Part shown: positions 4,844-11,672 of the stretch, in pieces
How positions within the stretch are numbered: the first letter of the stretch is position 1
How the letters are laid out: each line of letters opens with the position of its first letter
NCBI GenBank assembly: GCA_023428465.1
Contig: JAEYXM010000066.1
Span: 1 to 13,439, forward strand
Reading direction: 5' to 3'
Length of the DNA: 13,439 nt
Origin: Actinomycetes bacterium
Lineage (GTDB): Bacteria > Actinomycetota > Actinomycetes > Actinomycetales > Cellulomonadaceae
Position numbers and translations under genes: made by a program
Notes under the pieces: generated by a model
Told to the model about the DNA's origin: nothing
The model's input: only the letters and a program-made list of their open reading frames with translations
Databases searched by the model: none

Positions 4844-6139
4844 GTGGCGGCGGTGCGGCAGGACGATGCGGACGTCATCGTCGTCGGCGCAGGGCCCGCG
4901 GGATCCACGGCCGCCTACTACCTCGCCGGCGCCGGCCGGACGGTCCTCGTCCTGGAGAAGTCCGCGTTCCCGCGCGACAAGGTCTGCGGCGACGGCCTGA
5001 CGCCGCGCGCGGTCCGCGAGCTCGTCGCGATGGGCGTGCCCACGCGCCCCGAGGACGGCTGGATCCGCAACGTCGGCCTGCGTGTCTACGGCGGTGGCCA
5101 CCGCCTCGAGATCCCGTGGCCCGAGCTGCGCTCCTTCCCCGACTACGGCCTGGCCCGCCCGCGCCGCGACTTCGACGAGACTCTCGCCCGGCACGCCGCC
5201 GCCGCAGGCGCGACGGTCCTGGAGCGCACCGCCGTCACCGGGCCGGTCTTCGACGAGGCGACAGGCCGCGTCGTCGGGGTCACCGCGCGTCCCGTGGACG
5301 ACGCCGGGCGCCGCACGGGCGACGAGGTCACCTACCGTGCGCCGGTCGTCATCGCCGCCGACGGCGTCTCCGCCCGCATGGCCCTCGCGCTCGGCATCGA
5401 GAAGGACACGCGCCGCCCCATGGGCGTCGCGGTCCGCACCTACTACACGACGCCCATGCACGACGACGCGTGGATGGAGTCCCACCTCGAGCTGTGGGAC
5501 GGCCCGCCCGGTGCCTCGAACCTCCTGCCCGGGTACGGCTGGATCTTCCCGCTGGGCGACGGCACGGCGAACGTGGGCCTGGGCAGCGTGAGCTCGCGCG
5601 CGCAGGCCACGAAGGTCGACTACAAGGAGCTTCTGCAGCGCTGGATCCCGGGTGTGCCGCAGGAGTGGGGCTTCACGCCCGAGGGCCAGGTCGGCCCGGT
5701 CCGCGGTGCGGCGCTGCCGATGGCGTTCAACCGCAAGCCCCTGTACTCGCGCGGCATGCTCCTCGTCGGCGACGCGGGCGGCATGGTGAGCCCGTTCAAC
5801 GGCGAGGGCATCGCGTACGCGATGCAGGCCGCGCGCCGCGCATCGGAGGTCGTGGTGCAGGCGCTCGCGCGCACGACGCCGTCGGCCCGGGACGCCGCGC
5901 TGACCGCCTACCCGCGTGTGATGGCCGAGGAGCTCGGCGGGTACTACACGATGGGGCGCGTGTTCGTGAAGCTCATCGAGCAGCCGATGATCATGCACCT
6001 GTGCACCCGGTACGGTCTTCCTCGGCCGGCACTGATGCGGTTGGTCATGAAACTGCTCGCCGACGTCTGGGAGCCCAGCGGCGGCCAGGCGTCCGACCGG
6101 CTGATCGCTGCGCTGACAAAGATTGCGCCGGCCGCATGA
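4844..6139 (+). CDS. Geranylgeranyl reductase family FAD protein, probable MenJ-like menaquinone tail reductase
   Basis: This 431-residue flavoprotein probably reduces double bonds in the isoprenoid side chain of menaquinone at the membrane face, as mycobacterial MenJ does. The N-terminal Rossmann FAD motif GAGPAG is at 15-20 with the acidic ribose-binding Glu38. The family motif CGDGLTPR is at 48-55, and the second FAD motif GDAGGMVSPFNGEGIAYAM starts at 309. No membrane-spanning segment is obvious. The GTG start at 4844 has GGTGAGG (4832-4838) 5 nt upstream; GTG at 4853 is an alternative. It is the first gene after the Rex-type operator and is followed by nuoA after 85 bp, so co-transcription with nuo is likely. 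The family also includes lipid and chlorophyll-type prenyl reductases. The quinone substrate is inferred from the neighbouring men and nuo genes and from the MenJ precedent. Confidence 0.85.
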   Translation: MAAVRQDDADVIVVGAGPAGSTAAYYLAGAGRTVLVLEKSAFPRDKVCGDGLTPRAVRELVAMGVPTRPEDGWIRNVGLRVYGGGHRLEIPWPELRSFPDYGLARPRRDFDETLARHAAAAGATVLERTAVTGPVFDEATGRVVGVTARPVDDAGRRTGDEVTYRAPVVIAADGVSARMALALGIEKDTRRPMGVAVRTYYTTPMHDDAWMESHLELWDGPPGASNLLPGYGWIFPLGDGTANVGLGSVSSRAQATKVDYKELLQRWIPGVPQEWGFTPEGQVGPVRGAALPMAFNRKPLYSRGMLLVGDAGGMVSPFNGEGIAYAMQAARRASEVVVQALARTTPSARDAALTAYPRVMAEELGGYYTMGRVFVKLIEQPMIMHLCTRYGLPRPALMRLVMKLLADVWEPSGGQASDRLIAALTKIAPAA

Positions 6140-6163
6140 CCCGGCAACACTCGCGTGAGACGG

Positions 6164-6203
6164 GGGCGGCGCCGCCCGCCCGGCCGACGGCGGCCAGGCC
6201 GCC
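6164..6203 (+). other. Two GC-only palindromes between the MenJ-like gene and nuoA
   Basis: GGGCGGC-GCCGCCC (6164-6177) is a 14-bp perfect palindrome. GGCGGCC-A-GGCCGCC (6189-6203) is a perfect 7-bp inverted repeat that would fold as a 5-bp stem with a CCAGG loop. Both lie in the 85-bp spacer and end 11 nt before the nuoA Shine-Dalgarno sequence (GGAGG, 6215-6219). No T-run follows, so they are more likely mRNA-stabilising or processing structures than terminators. Confidence 0.4.
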
Positions 6204-6224
6204 CCGAACTGCTCGGAGGTCCCG

Positions 6225-6587
6225 ATGAGCAACCCGTACGTGCCGCTCCTGGTGCTCATGGGGATCGCCGCGGTGCTCGCCCTGGGTGGCGTCGGCGCGA
6301 GCGCGATCCTCGGCCCCCGTCGCTACAACCGCGCGAAGCTCGAGGCGTACGAGTGCGGCATCGACCCGACGCCGCACGCCGTCGGCCACGGCCGCTTCCC
6401 CGTGAAGTACTACCTGGTCGCGATGAGCTTCATCATCTTCGACATCGAGGTCGTGTTCATGTACCCGTGGGCGGTGGCGTTCGGGCTGCTGGAGGTCTTC
6501 GGCGTCATCGCCATCCTGACCTTCCTGGCCCTGATCACCGTCCCGTTCGTGTACGAGTGGCGCCGCGGCGGGTTCGATTGGGACTGA
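6225..6587 (+). CDS. nuoA: NADH-quinone oxidoreductase subunit A (complex I membrane arm)
   Basis: This 120-residue membrane subunit helps form the junction between the quinone cavity and the proton-pumping arm of complex I. Three transmembrane helices are visible at about 5-29, 62-84 and 88-110. The conserved loop YECGIDP holds Cys44, and the second helix carries the conserved acidic pair Asp73 and Glu75 in FDIEVVFMYPW. The ATG at 6225 follows GGAGG (6215-6219) by 5 nt. Size is typical of the family. It is separated from nuoB by 58 bp, the only clear gap inside the nuo block seen here. Confidence 0.96.
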   Translation: MSNPYVPLLVLMGIAAVLALGGVGASAILGPRRYNRAKLEAYECGIDPTPHAVGHGRFPVKYYLVAMSFIIFDIEVVFMYPWAVAFGLLEVFGVIAILTFLALITVPFVYEWRRGGFDWD

Positions 6588-6645
6588 CCCCGCCCCGCAC
6601 CGCCGTCCCCCACCACCCCCAGACCTGACCCGAAGGAGGAGCGCC

Positions 6646-7197
6646 ATGGGCATCGAGGAGGCACCGTCCGGCTTCCTGCTGACCTCCGTGGAACAGTTCA
6701 CGGGGCTGGTCCGCAAGGCCTCGATGTGGCCGGTGACGTTCGGTCTCGCGTGCTGCGCGATCGAGATGATGGCGACGGGAACGTCCCGGTTCGACATCTC
6801 CCGGTTCGGCATGGAGGTCTTCCGTGCTTCGCCGCGCCAGGCGGACCTGATGATCGTCGCGGGCCGTGTGAGCCAGAAGATGGCGCCCGTGGTCCGGCAG
6901 GTCTACGACCAGATGTCCGAGCCCAAGTGGGTGCTGTCGATGGGCGTCTGCGCGTCGTCGGGCGGCATGTTCAACAACTACGCGATCGTCCAGGGCGTCG
7001 ACCACATCGTGCCCGTGGACATCTACCTGCCGGGCTGCCCGCCGCGGCCGGAGATGCTGATCAACGCGATCCTCGCGCTGCACGAGCAGGTGCGCAGCGC
7101 GCCGCTCGGCGTCAACCGCGAGGAGGCGGCCCGCGCCGCCGAGGCGGCCGCCCTGGCGGCGACGCCGACGTCCGAGATGAAGGGGCTGCTCCGATGA
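6646..7197 (+). CDS. nuoB: NADH-quinone oxidoreductase subunit B (cluster N2 subunit)
   Basis: This 183-residue subunit carries the 4Fe-4S cluster N2, which passes electrons to the quinone. All four ligands are visible: the tandem pair Cys36-Cys37 in LACCAIEMM, Cys102 in GVCASSGGMFNNY, and Cys131 in LPGCPPRPE. The start at 6646 has a strong AAGGAGG (6633-6639). The C-terminal ~30 residues form an Ala-rich tail (about 158-175) as in many actinobacterial homologues. The stop overlaps the nuoC start as ATGA, so translational coupling is likely. Confidence 0.97.
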   Translation: MGIEEAPSGFLLTSVEQFTGLVRKASMWPVTFGLACCAIEMMATGTSRFDISRFGMEVFRASPRQADLMIVAGRVSQKMAPVVRQVYDQMSEPKWVLSMGVCASSGGMFNNYAIVQGVDHIVPVDIYLPGCPPRPEMLINAILALHEQVRSAPLGVNREEAARAAEAAALAATPTSEMKGLLR

Positions 7198-8123
7198 GCC
7201 CGAAGAGCCCGAAGGACCCGGGCAAGGACCTGCGGCCCGACGACGACGCCGCGGAGGCGAAGGCCGCCGACGCCGCGACGCAGGCCGCCGCCGACGCCGC
7301 CCCGGTGGAGGCCGTCGACGCCGCCGCTGCCGCGAAGGGCGGTGCCGGCGTGGTCGGCACCCCGGCGGGCGACACCCCGCAGACCGCGACGGAGGCCGCG
7401 CACGAGGCCGGCGCCCAGCACGTGGCGGGCGCCTCGCTCGTCGGGCGGGACGGCCGGTCGCCGATCGACGTCGTCGACGTGCGGCGCGGCATGTTCGGCT
7501 CCGCGGACGCCGGTGACACCTCCGGCTACGGCGGGCTCGTGACGACCATCGCGATGCCCGGCCCGAGCGAGCGGCCCTACGGCGGCTGGTTCGACGAGGT
7601 CGTGGACATCCTCGCCGAGGTGCTCGGCGAGCAGGGCATCGCGTTCGACGACGCCGTGGAGTCCGTCGTGGTGGACCGCGGCGAGCTGACCCTGCACGTG
7701 CGTCCCCGGTACGTCGTCGAGGTGTGCCGCGCGCTGCGCGACGACCAGGACCTGCGCTTCGAGCTGGGCCTCGGCGTCTCGGGCGTGCACTTCCCGGGCA
7801 ACCCGGGCCGCGAGCTGCACGCCGTCTACCACCTGTGCTCGGTGACGCACGGGCGGCGCCTGCGCCTCGACGTCGCGGTGCCCGACGCCGACCCGCACAT
7901 CCCGTCGACCGTCTCGGTGTACCCGGGCCACGACTGGCACGAGCGCGAGACGTACGACTTCTTCGGCATCGTCTTCGACGGCCACCCCGGCCTGGCGCGC
8001 ATCGAGATGCCGGACGACTGGACCGGCCACCCCCAGCGCAAGGACTACCCGCTCGGCGGGATCCCCGTGGAGTACAAGGGCGCGCAGGTCCCGCCGCCCG
8101 ACCAGCGGAGGGCGTACTCATGA
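7194..8123 (+). CDS. nuoC: NADH-quinone oxidoreductase subunit C, with a long Ala/Asp-rich N-terminal extension
   Basis: This 309-residue peripheral-arm subunit packs against NuoB and NuoD and carries no cofactor. The core starts near residue 85. The family signature HERETYDFFGIVFDGHPGL is at 249-267, continuing to IEMPDDW and HPQRKDYPLGG by about 289. The first ~80 residues are low complexity, dominated by Ala, Asp, Glu and Thr and probably disordered. Actinobacterial NuoC proteins often have such extensions, but this one is long. The ATG is fixed by the ATGA overlap with nuoB, and the 3' end overlaps nuoD in the same way. NuoC is a separate protein here, not fused to NuoD as in E. coli. Confidence 0.95.
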   Translation: MSPKSPKDPGKDLRPDDDAAEAKAADAATQAAADAAPVEAVDAAAAAKGGAGVVGTPAGDTPQTATEAAHEAGAQHVAGASLVGRDGRSPIDVVDVRRGMFGSADAGDTSGYGGLVTTIAMPGPSERPYGGWFDEVVDILAEVLGEQGIAFDDAVESVVVDRGELTLHVRPRYVVEVCRALRDDQDLRFELGLGVSGVHFPGNPGRELHAVYHLCSVTHGRRLRLDVAVPDADPHIPSTVSVYPGHDWHERETYDFFGIVFDGHPGLARIEMPDDWTGHPQRKDYPLGGIPVEYKGAQVPPPDQRRAYS

Positions 8124-9484
8124 CCCAGACCCCCAGGACGGCACCTGGCGCGGCACCCCACGCGACCGCGCACATCGTCGAGGAGCCGGACGCCCGGGTC
8201 TTCGAGGCGTCGGGCGGCGACTGGTCCGACATCGCGGAGGAGGCCACGCGCCTCGCCGAGGAGCGGATCGTCGTCAACATGGGTCCGCAGCACCCGTCGA
8301 CGCACGGCGTGCTGCGCCTCATGCTCGAGATCGACGGCGAGACGGTCACCGAGGCCCGCTGCGGCATCGGCTACCTGCACACGGGCATCGAGAAGTCGAT
8401 GGAGTTCCGCAGCTGGACGCAGGGCGTGACGTTCTGCACGCGCATGGACTACCTGGCCCCGCTGTTCCAGGAGGTCGGTTTCTGCCTGGCGGTGGAGCGC
8501 CTGCTCGGCATCACCGACGACATCCCGGAGCGGGCCACGGTCATCCGGGTCCTGATGATGGAGCTCAACCGCGTCTCCTCGCACCTGGTGTGCATCGGCA
8601 CCGGCGGCAACGAGCTCGGCGCGACGACCGTCATGACGACGGGCTTCACGGCCCGCGAGGAGATCCTGAAGATCTTCGAGCTGATCACGGGCCTGCGGAT
8701 GAACCACGCGTACGTGCGCCCCGGCGGCGTCGCGCAGGACATCCCGCCGGGCGCGCTGGACACGATCCGCGCGGCCCTGCCGACGATCAAGGACTACATC
8801 CGCCAGCTGTCGGACCTGCTGCTCGCGAACCCGATCTTCAAGGGCCGCCTGGTCGGCGTCGGGCACCTGAACCTGGCCGGCTGCATGGCGCTCGGCATCA
8901 CGGGGCCCGTGCTGCGCTCGGCCGGCCTGCCGTACGACGTGCGCAAGCACTCCCCGTACTGCGGCTACGAGACGTACGACTTCGACGTCCCGACGTCGAC
9001 GGAGATGGACTCGTACTCGCGGATGGTCCTGCGCATCGAGGAGTGCTACCAGTCGCTGCGGATCGTCGAGCAGGCGCTGGACCGCCTGCAGGCGATGGGG
9101 GCGGGGCCGGTGATGGTCGCGGACAAGAAGATCGCGTGGCCGGCGCAGCTCGCGATCGGCTCGGACGGCATGGGCAACTCGCTCGACCACATCCGCCAGA
9201 TCATGGGCACGTCCATGGAGGCGCTGATCCACCACTTCAAGCTGGTCACCGAGGGCTTCCGGGTCCCGGCGGGCCAGGTGTGGCAGTCGGTGGAGGCCCC
9301 GCGCGGTGAGCTCGGGGTGCACGTCGTGTCCGACGGCGGCACACGCCCGTACCGCGCGCACTTCCGGGACCCGTCGTTCAACAACCTGCAGGCCGTCTCG
9401 ATCATGTGCGAGGGCGGGCTGCTCGCCGACGTCGTCGTCGCGGTCGCGGGGCTCGACCCTGTGCTGGGAGGGGTGGACCGCTGA
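8120..9484 (+). CDS. nuoD: NADH-quinone oxidoreductase subunit D (49-kDa type, quinone site)
   Basis: This 454-residue subunit forms most of the quinone-binding cavity with NuoB. The family start signature NMGPQHPSTHGVLR is at 53-66, followed by GYLHTGIEK (84-92) and RMDYLAPL (108-115). By alignment from memory, His62 and Tyr111 correspond to His38 and Tyr87 of Thermus Nqo4, which contact the quinone head group. The C-terminus has DPSFNNLQAV, then LDPVLGGVDR, the conserved end of the family. The first ~50 residues precede the conserved core and are variable. The start overlaps the nuoC stop (ATGA) and the stop overlaps nuoE (TGATG). Length is normal for actinobacteria. Confidence 0.97.
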   Translation: MTQTPRTAPGAAPHATAHIVEEPDARVFEASGGDWSDIAEEATRLAEERIVVNMGPQHPSTHGVLRLMLEIDGETVTEARCGIGYLHTGIEKSMEFRSWTQGVTFCTRMDYLAPLFQEVGFCLAVERLLGITDDIPERATVIRVLMMELNRVSSHLVCIGTGGNELGATTVMTTGFTAREEILKIFELITGLRMNHAYVRPGGVAQDIPPGALDTIRAALPTIKDYIRQLSDLLLANPIFKGRLVGVGHLNLAGCMALGITGPVLRSAGLPYDVRKHSPYCGYETYDFDVPTSTEMDSYSRMVLRIEECYQSLRIVEQALDRLQAMGAGPVMVADKKIAWPAQLAIGSDGMGNSLDHIRQIMGTSMEALIHHFKLVTEGFRVPAGQVWQSVEAPRGELGVHVVSDGGTRPYRAHFRDPSFNNLQAVSIMCEGGLLADVVVAVAGLDPVLGGVDR

Positions 9485-10311
9485 TGGTGGATCCGTACGA
9501 GGGCGCGAAGCTCGAGCGGTTGACGGCCGACGCCGCGGCCGTGCTCGCGCGGTACCCGGAGCACCCGCGCTCCGCGCTCCTGCCCCTGCTGCACCTGGTG
9601 CAGTCGGAGGACGGGTACGTCAGCTCCGAGGGCATCGCGTTCTGCGCCGCCACGCTCGGTCTGTCGACCGCGGAGGTCTCGGCGGTCGCGACGTTCTACT
9701 CCCAGTACAAGCGCCACCCGAACGGCGAGTACACGGTCGGGGTGTGCACGAACACGCTGTGCGCGGTCATGGGCGGCGACGCGATCTTCGAGGAGCTGTC
9801 GGCGCACCTGGGCGTGGGCCACGACGAGACGACGCCCGACGGCGCGATCACCCTCGAGCGGGTCGAGTGCAACGCGGCCTGCGACTTCGCGCCGGTGATG
9901 ATGGTCAACTGGGAGTTCTTCGACAACCAGACGCCGGAGTCGGCGACGGAGGTCGTGGACAAGCTGCGCGCGGGCGAGGACGTGGCGCCGACGCGCGGGG
10001 CGTCGTCGGTCTGCTCGTTCAAGCAGATGTCGCGCGTCCTGGCGGGCTTCCCGGACGGTCGCGCGAACGAGGGTCTCGGCGCGGGTCCGGCGACGCTCGC
10101 GGGCGTGCGCCTCGCGCGTGAGAAGGGCTGGACCGCCCCGGCGGGCGAGGCCCCGGCCGCCGCGCAGGACCGCACGGAGGCGTCGTCGGCGGCGAAGCGT
10201 CGCGGCGGCTTGACGCAGGGTCGTGACTCGAGCGTGGACACGCCGTCCGCGCCGCCGTCGGGCGGTAGCGCCGACACCCCGACCGGCCGCGACGCGAGCA
10301 AGGAGGCGTGA
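9484..10311 (+). CDS. nuoE: NADH-quinone oxidoreductase subunit E (24-kDa type), with a long C-terminal tail
   Basis: This 275-residue subunit of the NADH dehydrogenase module carries the 2Fe-2S cluster N1a in a thioredoxin-like fold. The four ligands are Cys88 and Cys93 (CTNTLC) and Cys129 and Cys133 (CNAAC). The core ends near residue 165. The remaining ~110 residues are much longer than in E. coli NuoE (about 166 residues in total) and are rich in Ala, Gly, Ser, Pro and Thr, so probably flexible. The ATG at 9484 shares a base with the nuoD stop, with GGGAGGGG (9466-9473) upstream; GTG at 9487 is a possible alternative. The stop overlaps the nuoF ATG by one base. Confidence 0.95.
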   Translation: MVDPYEGAKLERLTADAAAVLARYPEHPRSALLPLLHLVQSEDGYVSSEGIAFCAATLGLSTAEVSAVATFYSQYKRHPNGEYTVGVCTNTLCAVMGGDAIFEELSAHLGVGHDETTPDGAITLERVECNAACDFAPVMMVNWEFFDNQTPESATEVVDKLRAGEDVAPTRGASSVCSFKQMSRVLAGFPDGRANEGLGAGPATLAGVRLAREKGWTAPAGEAPAAAQDRTEASSAAKRRGGLTQGRDSSVDTPSAPPSGGSADTPTGRDASKEA

Positions 10312-11672
10312 TGGCCACCACGTTGACCCCGGTGCTCACGGAGCGGTGGGACGCGTTCCGTTCGTGGAGCCTGGACGCCTACCGCGACGGCGGTGGGTAC
10401 CGCGCGCTGGAGAAGGCGCTGCGCACCGATCCGGCGGACATCGTGACGGCGGTCAAGGACTCCGGCCTGCGTGGCCGCGGCGGTGCCGGCTTCCCCACGG
10501 GCATGAAGTGGGGCTTCCTGCCTGCGCCCGACGGCGGGCCGCGCTACCTCGTGGTGAACGCGGACGAGTCGGAGCCGGGCACGTGCAAGGACATCCCGCT
10601 GATGATGGCGAGCCCGCACCTGCTGGTCGAGGGCGCGATCATCACCTCCTACGCGATCGGCTGCCACCACGCGTTCATCTACCTGCGCGGTGAGGTGCTG
10701 CACGTGTACCGCCGCCTGCTGCAGGCGGTCCAGGAGGCCTACGACGCCGGCTTCCTCGGCAAGGACGTGCTCGGCACGGGCTACGACCTGGAGCTCACGG
10801 TCCACGCGGGCGCGGGTGCGTACATCTGCGGCGAGGAGACGGCGCTGCTCGACTCGCTCGAGGGCCGCCGCGGCCAGCCGCGCCTCAAGCCGCCGTTCCC
10901 CGCGGTCGCGGGCCTGTACGGCCGTCCCACGGTCATCAACAACGTGGAGACCATCGCGAGCGTCCCGTCGATCGTCGCGAACGGCGCGGACTGGTTCACC
11001 TCGATGGGCACGGAGCGCTCGGCGGGCTACGGCATCTTCTCCCTGTCCGGGCACGTGACGCGGCCGGGCCAGTACGAGGCTCCGCTGGGCATCACGCTGC
11101 GCGAGCTCCTGGACATGGCGGGCGGCATCCGCAAGGGGCACGCCCTGAAGTTCTGGACGCCGGGCGGCTCGTCGACGCCGCTGTTCACCGACGAGCACCT
11201 CGACGTGCCGCTGGACTACGAGTCGGTGGGCGCGGCGGGGTCGATGCTCGGCACGCGCGCGCTGCAGATCTTCGACGACACGACGTGCGTGGTCCGCGCG
11301 ATCACGCGGTGGGCGGAGTTCTACGCGCACGAGTCCTGCGGCAAGTGCACGCCGTGCCGTGAGGGCACCTACTGGATGAAGCAGGTCCTCGCCCGGATCG
11401 AGCACGGCCAGGGGACCATGGAGGACCTCGACACGCTCCTGGACATGTGCGACAACATCCTCGGCCGCGCGTTCTGCGCGCTGGGCGACGGTGCGACGTC
11501 CACCGTGACGAGCGGCATCGCGCTCTTCCGCGAGGAGTTCGAGGCGCACATCACCGGTGGCGGCTGCCCGTTCGACCCGGTGGCGTCCGCGGCGTTCACC
11601 TACGTCCCGCGTGACGCGCGGGCCGACGTGACGGCGCTGTCGGGCTCCGGGAGCACGGCGGTGCGCCGATGA
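10311..11672 (+). CDS. nuoF: NADH-quinone oxidoreductase subunit F (51-kDa type, NADH/FMN subunit)
   Basis: This 453-residue subunit binds NADH and FMN and starts electron transfer through 4Fe-4S cluster N3. The dinucleotide-binding Gly-rich loop RGRGGAGFPTG is at 55-64. The FMN region NADESEPGTCKD is at 83-94, with GAYICGEETALLDSLEG at 169-185. The N3 ligands are Cys343, Cys346 and Cys349 (CGKCTPC) and Cys389 (FCALGDGA). The ATG at 10311 is preferred over GTG at 10308 because AGGAGG (10301-10306) lies 4 nt before it. It overlaps nuoG by ATGA. The length and all key residues look normal. Confidence 0.97.
   Translation: MATTLTPVLTERWDAFRSWSLDAYRDGGGYRALEKALRTDPADIVTAVKDSGLRGRGGAGFPTGMKWGFLPAPDGGPRYLVVNADESEPGTCKDIPLMMASPHLLVEGAIITSYAIGCHHAFIYLRGEVLHVYRRLLQAVQEAYDAGFLGKDVLGTGYDLELTVHAGAGAYICGEETALLDSLEGRRGQPRLKPPFPAVAGLYGRPTVINNVETIASVPSIVANGADWFTSMGTERSAGYGIFSLSGHVTRPGQYEAPLGITLRELLDMAGGIRKGHALKFWTPGGSSTPLFTDEHLDVPLDYESVGAAGSMLGTRALQIFDDTTCVVRAITRWAEFYAHESCGKCTPCREGTYWMKQVLARIEHGQGTMEDLDTLLDMCDNILGRAFCALGDGATSTVTSGIALFREEFEAHITGGGCPFDPVASAAFTYVPRDARADVTALSGSGSTAVRR

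Noticed and set aside
4644..5000. Small plus-strand frame beginning in the loop of the inverted repeat
   Set aside because: No Shine-Dalgarno sequence, it overlaps the promoter and operator, and it enters the reductase gene in the wrong frame. Its residues only reflect repeat and G-rich sequence.
4622..6259. A 545-codon minus-strand open frame antisense to the MenJ-like gene
   Set aside because: The plus-strand frame has full FAD and reductase motifs. The minus frame is His/Arg/Ala-rich with no motif and ends inside the inverted-repeat element.
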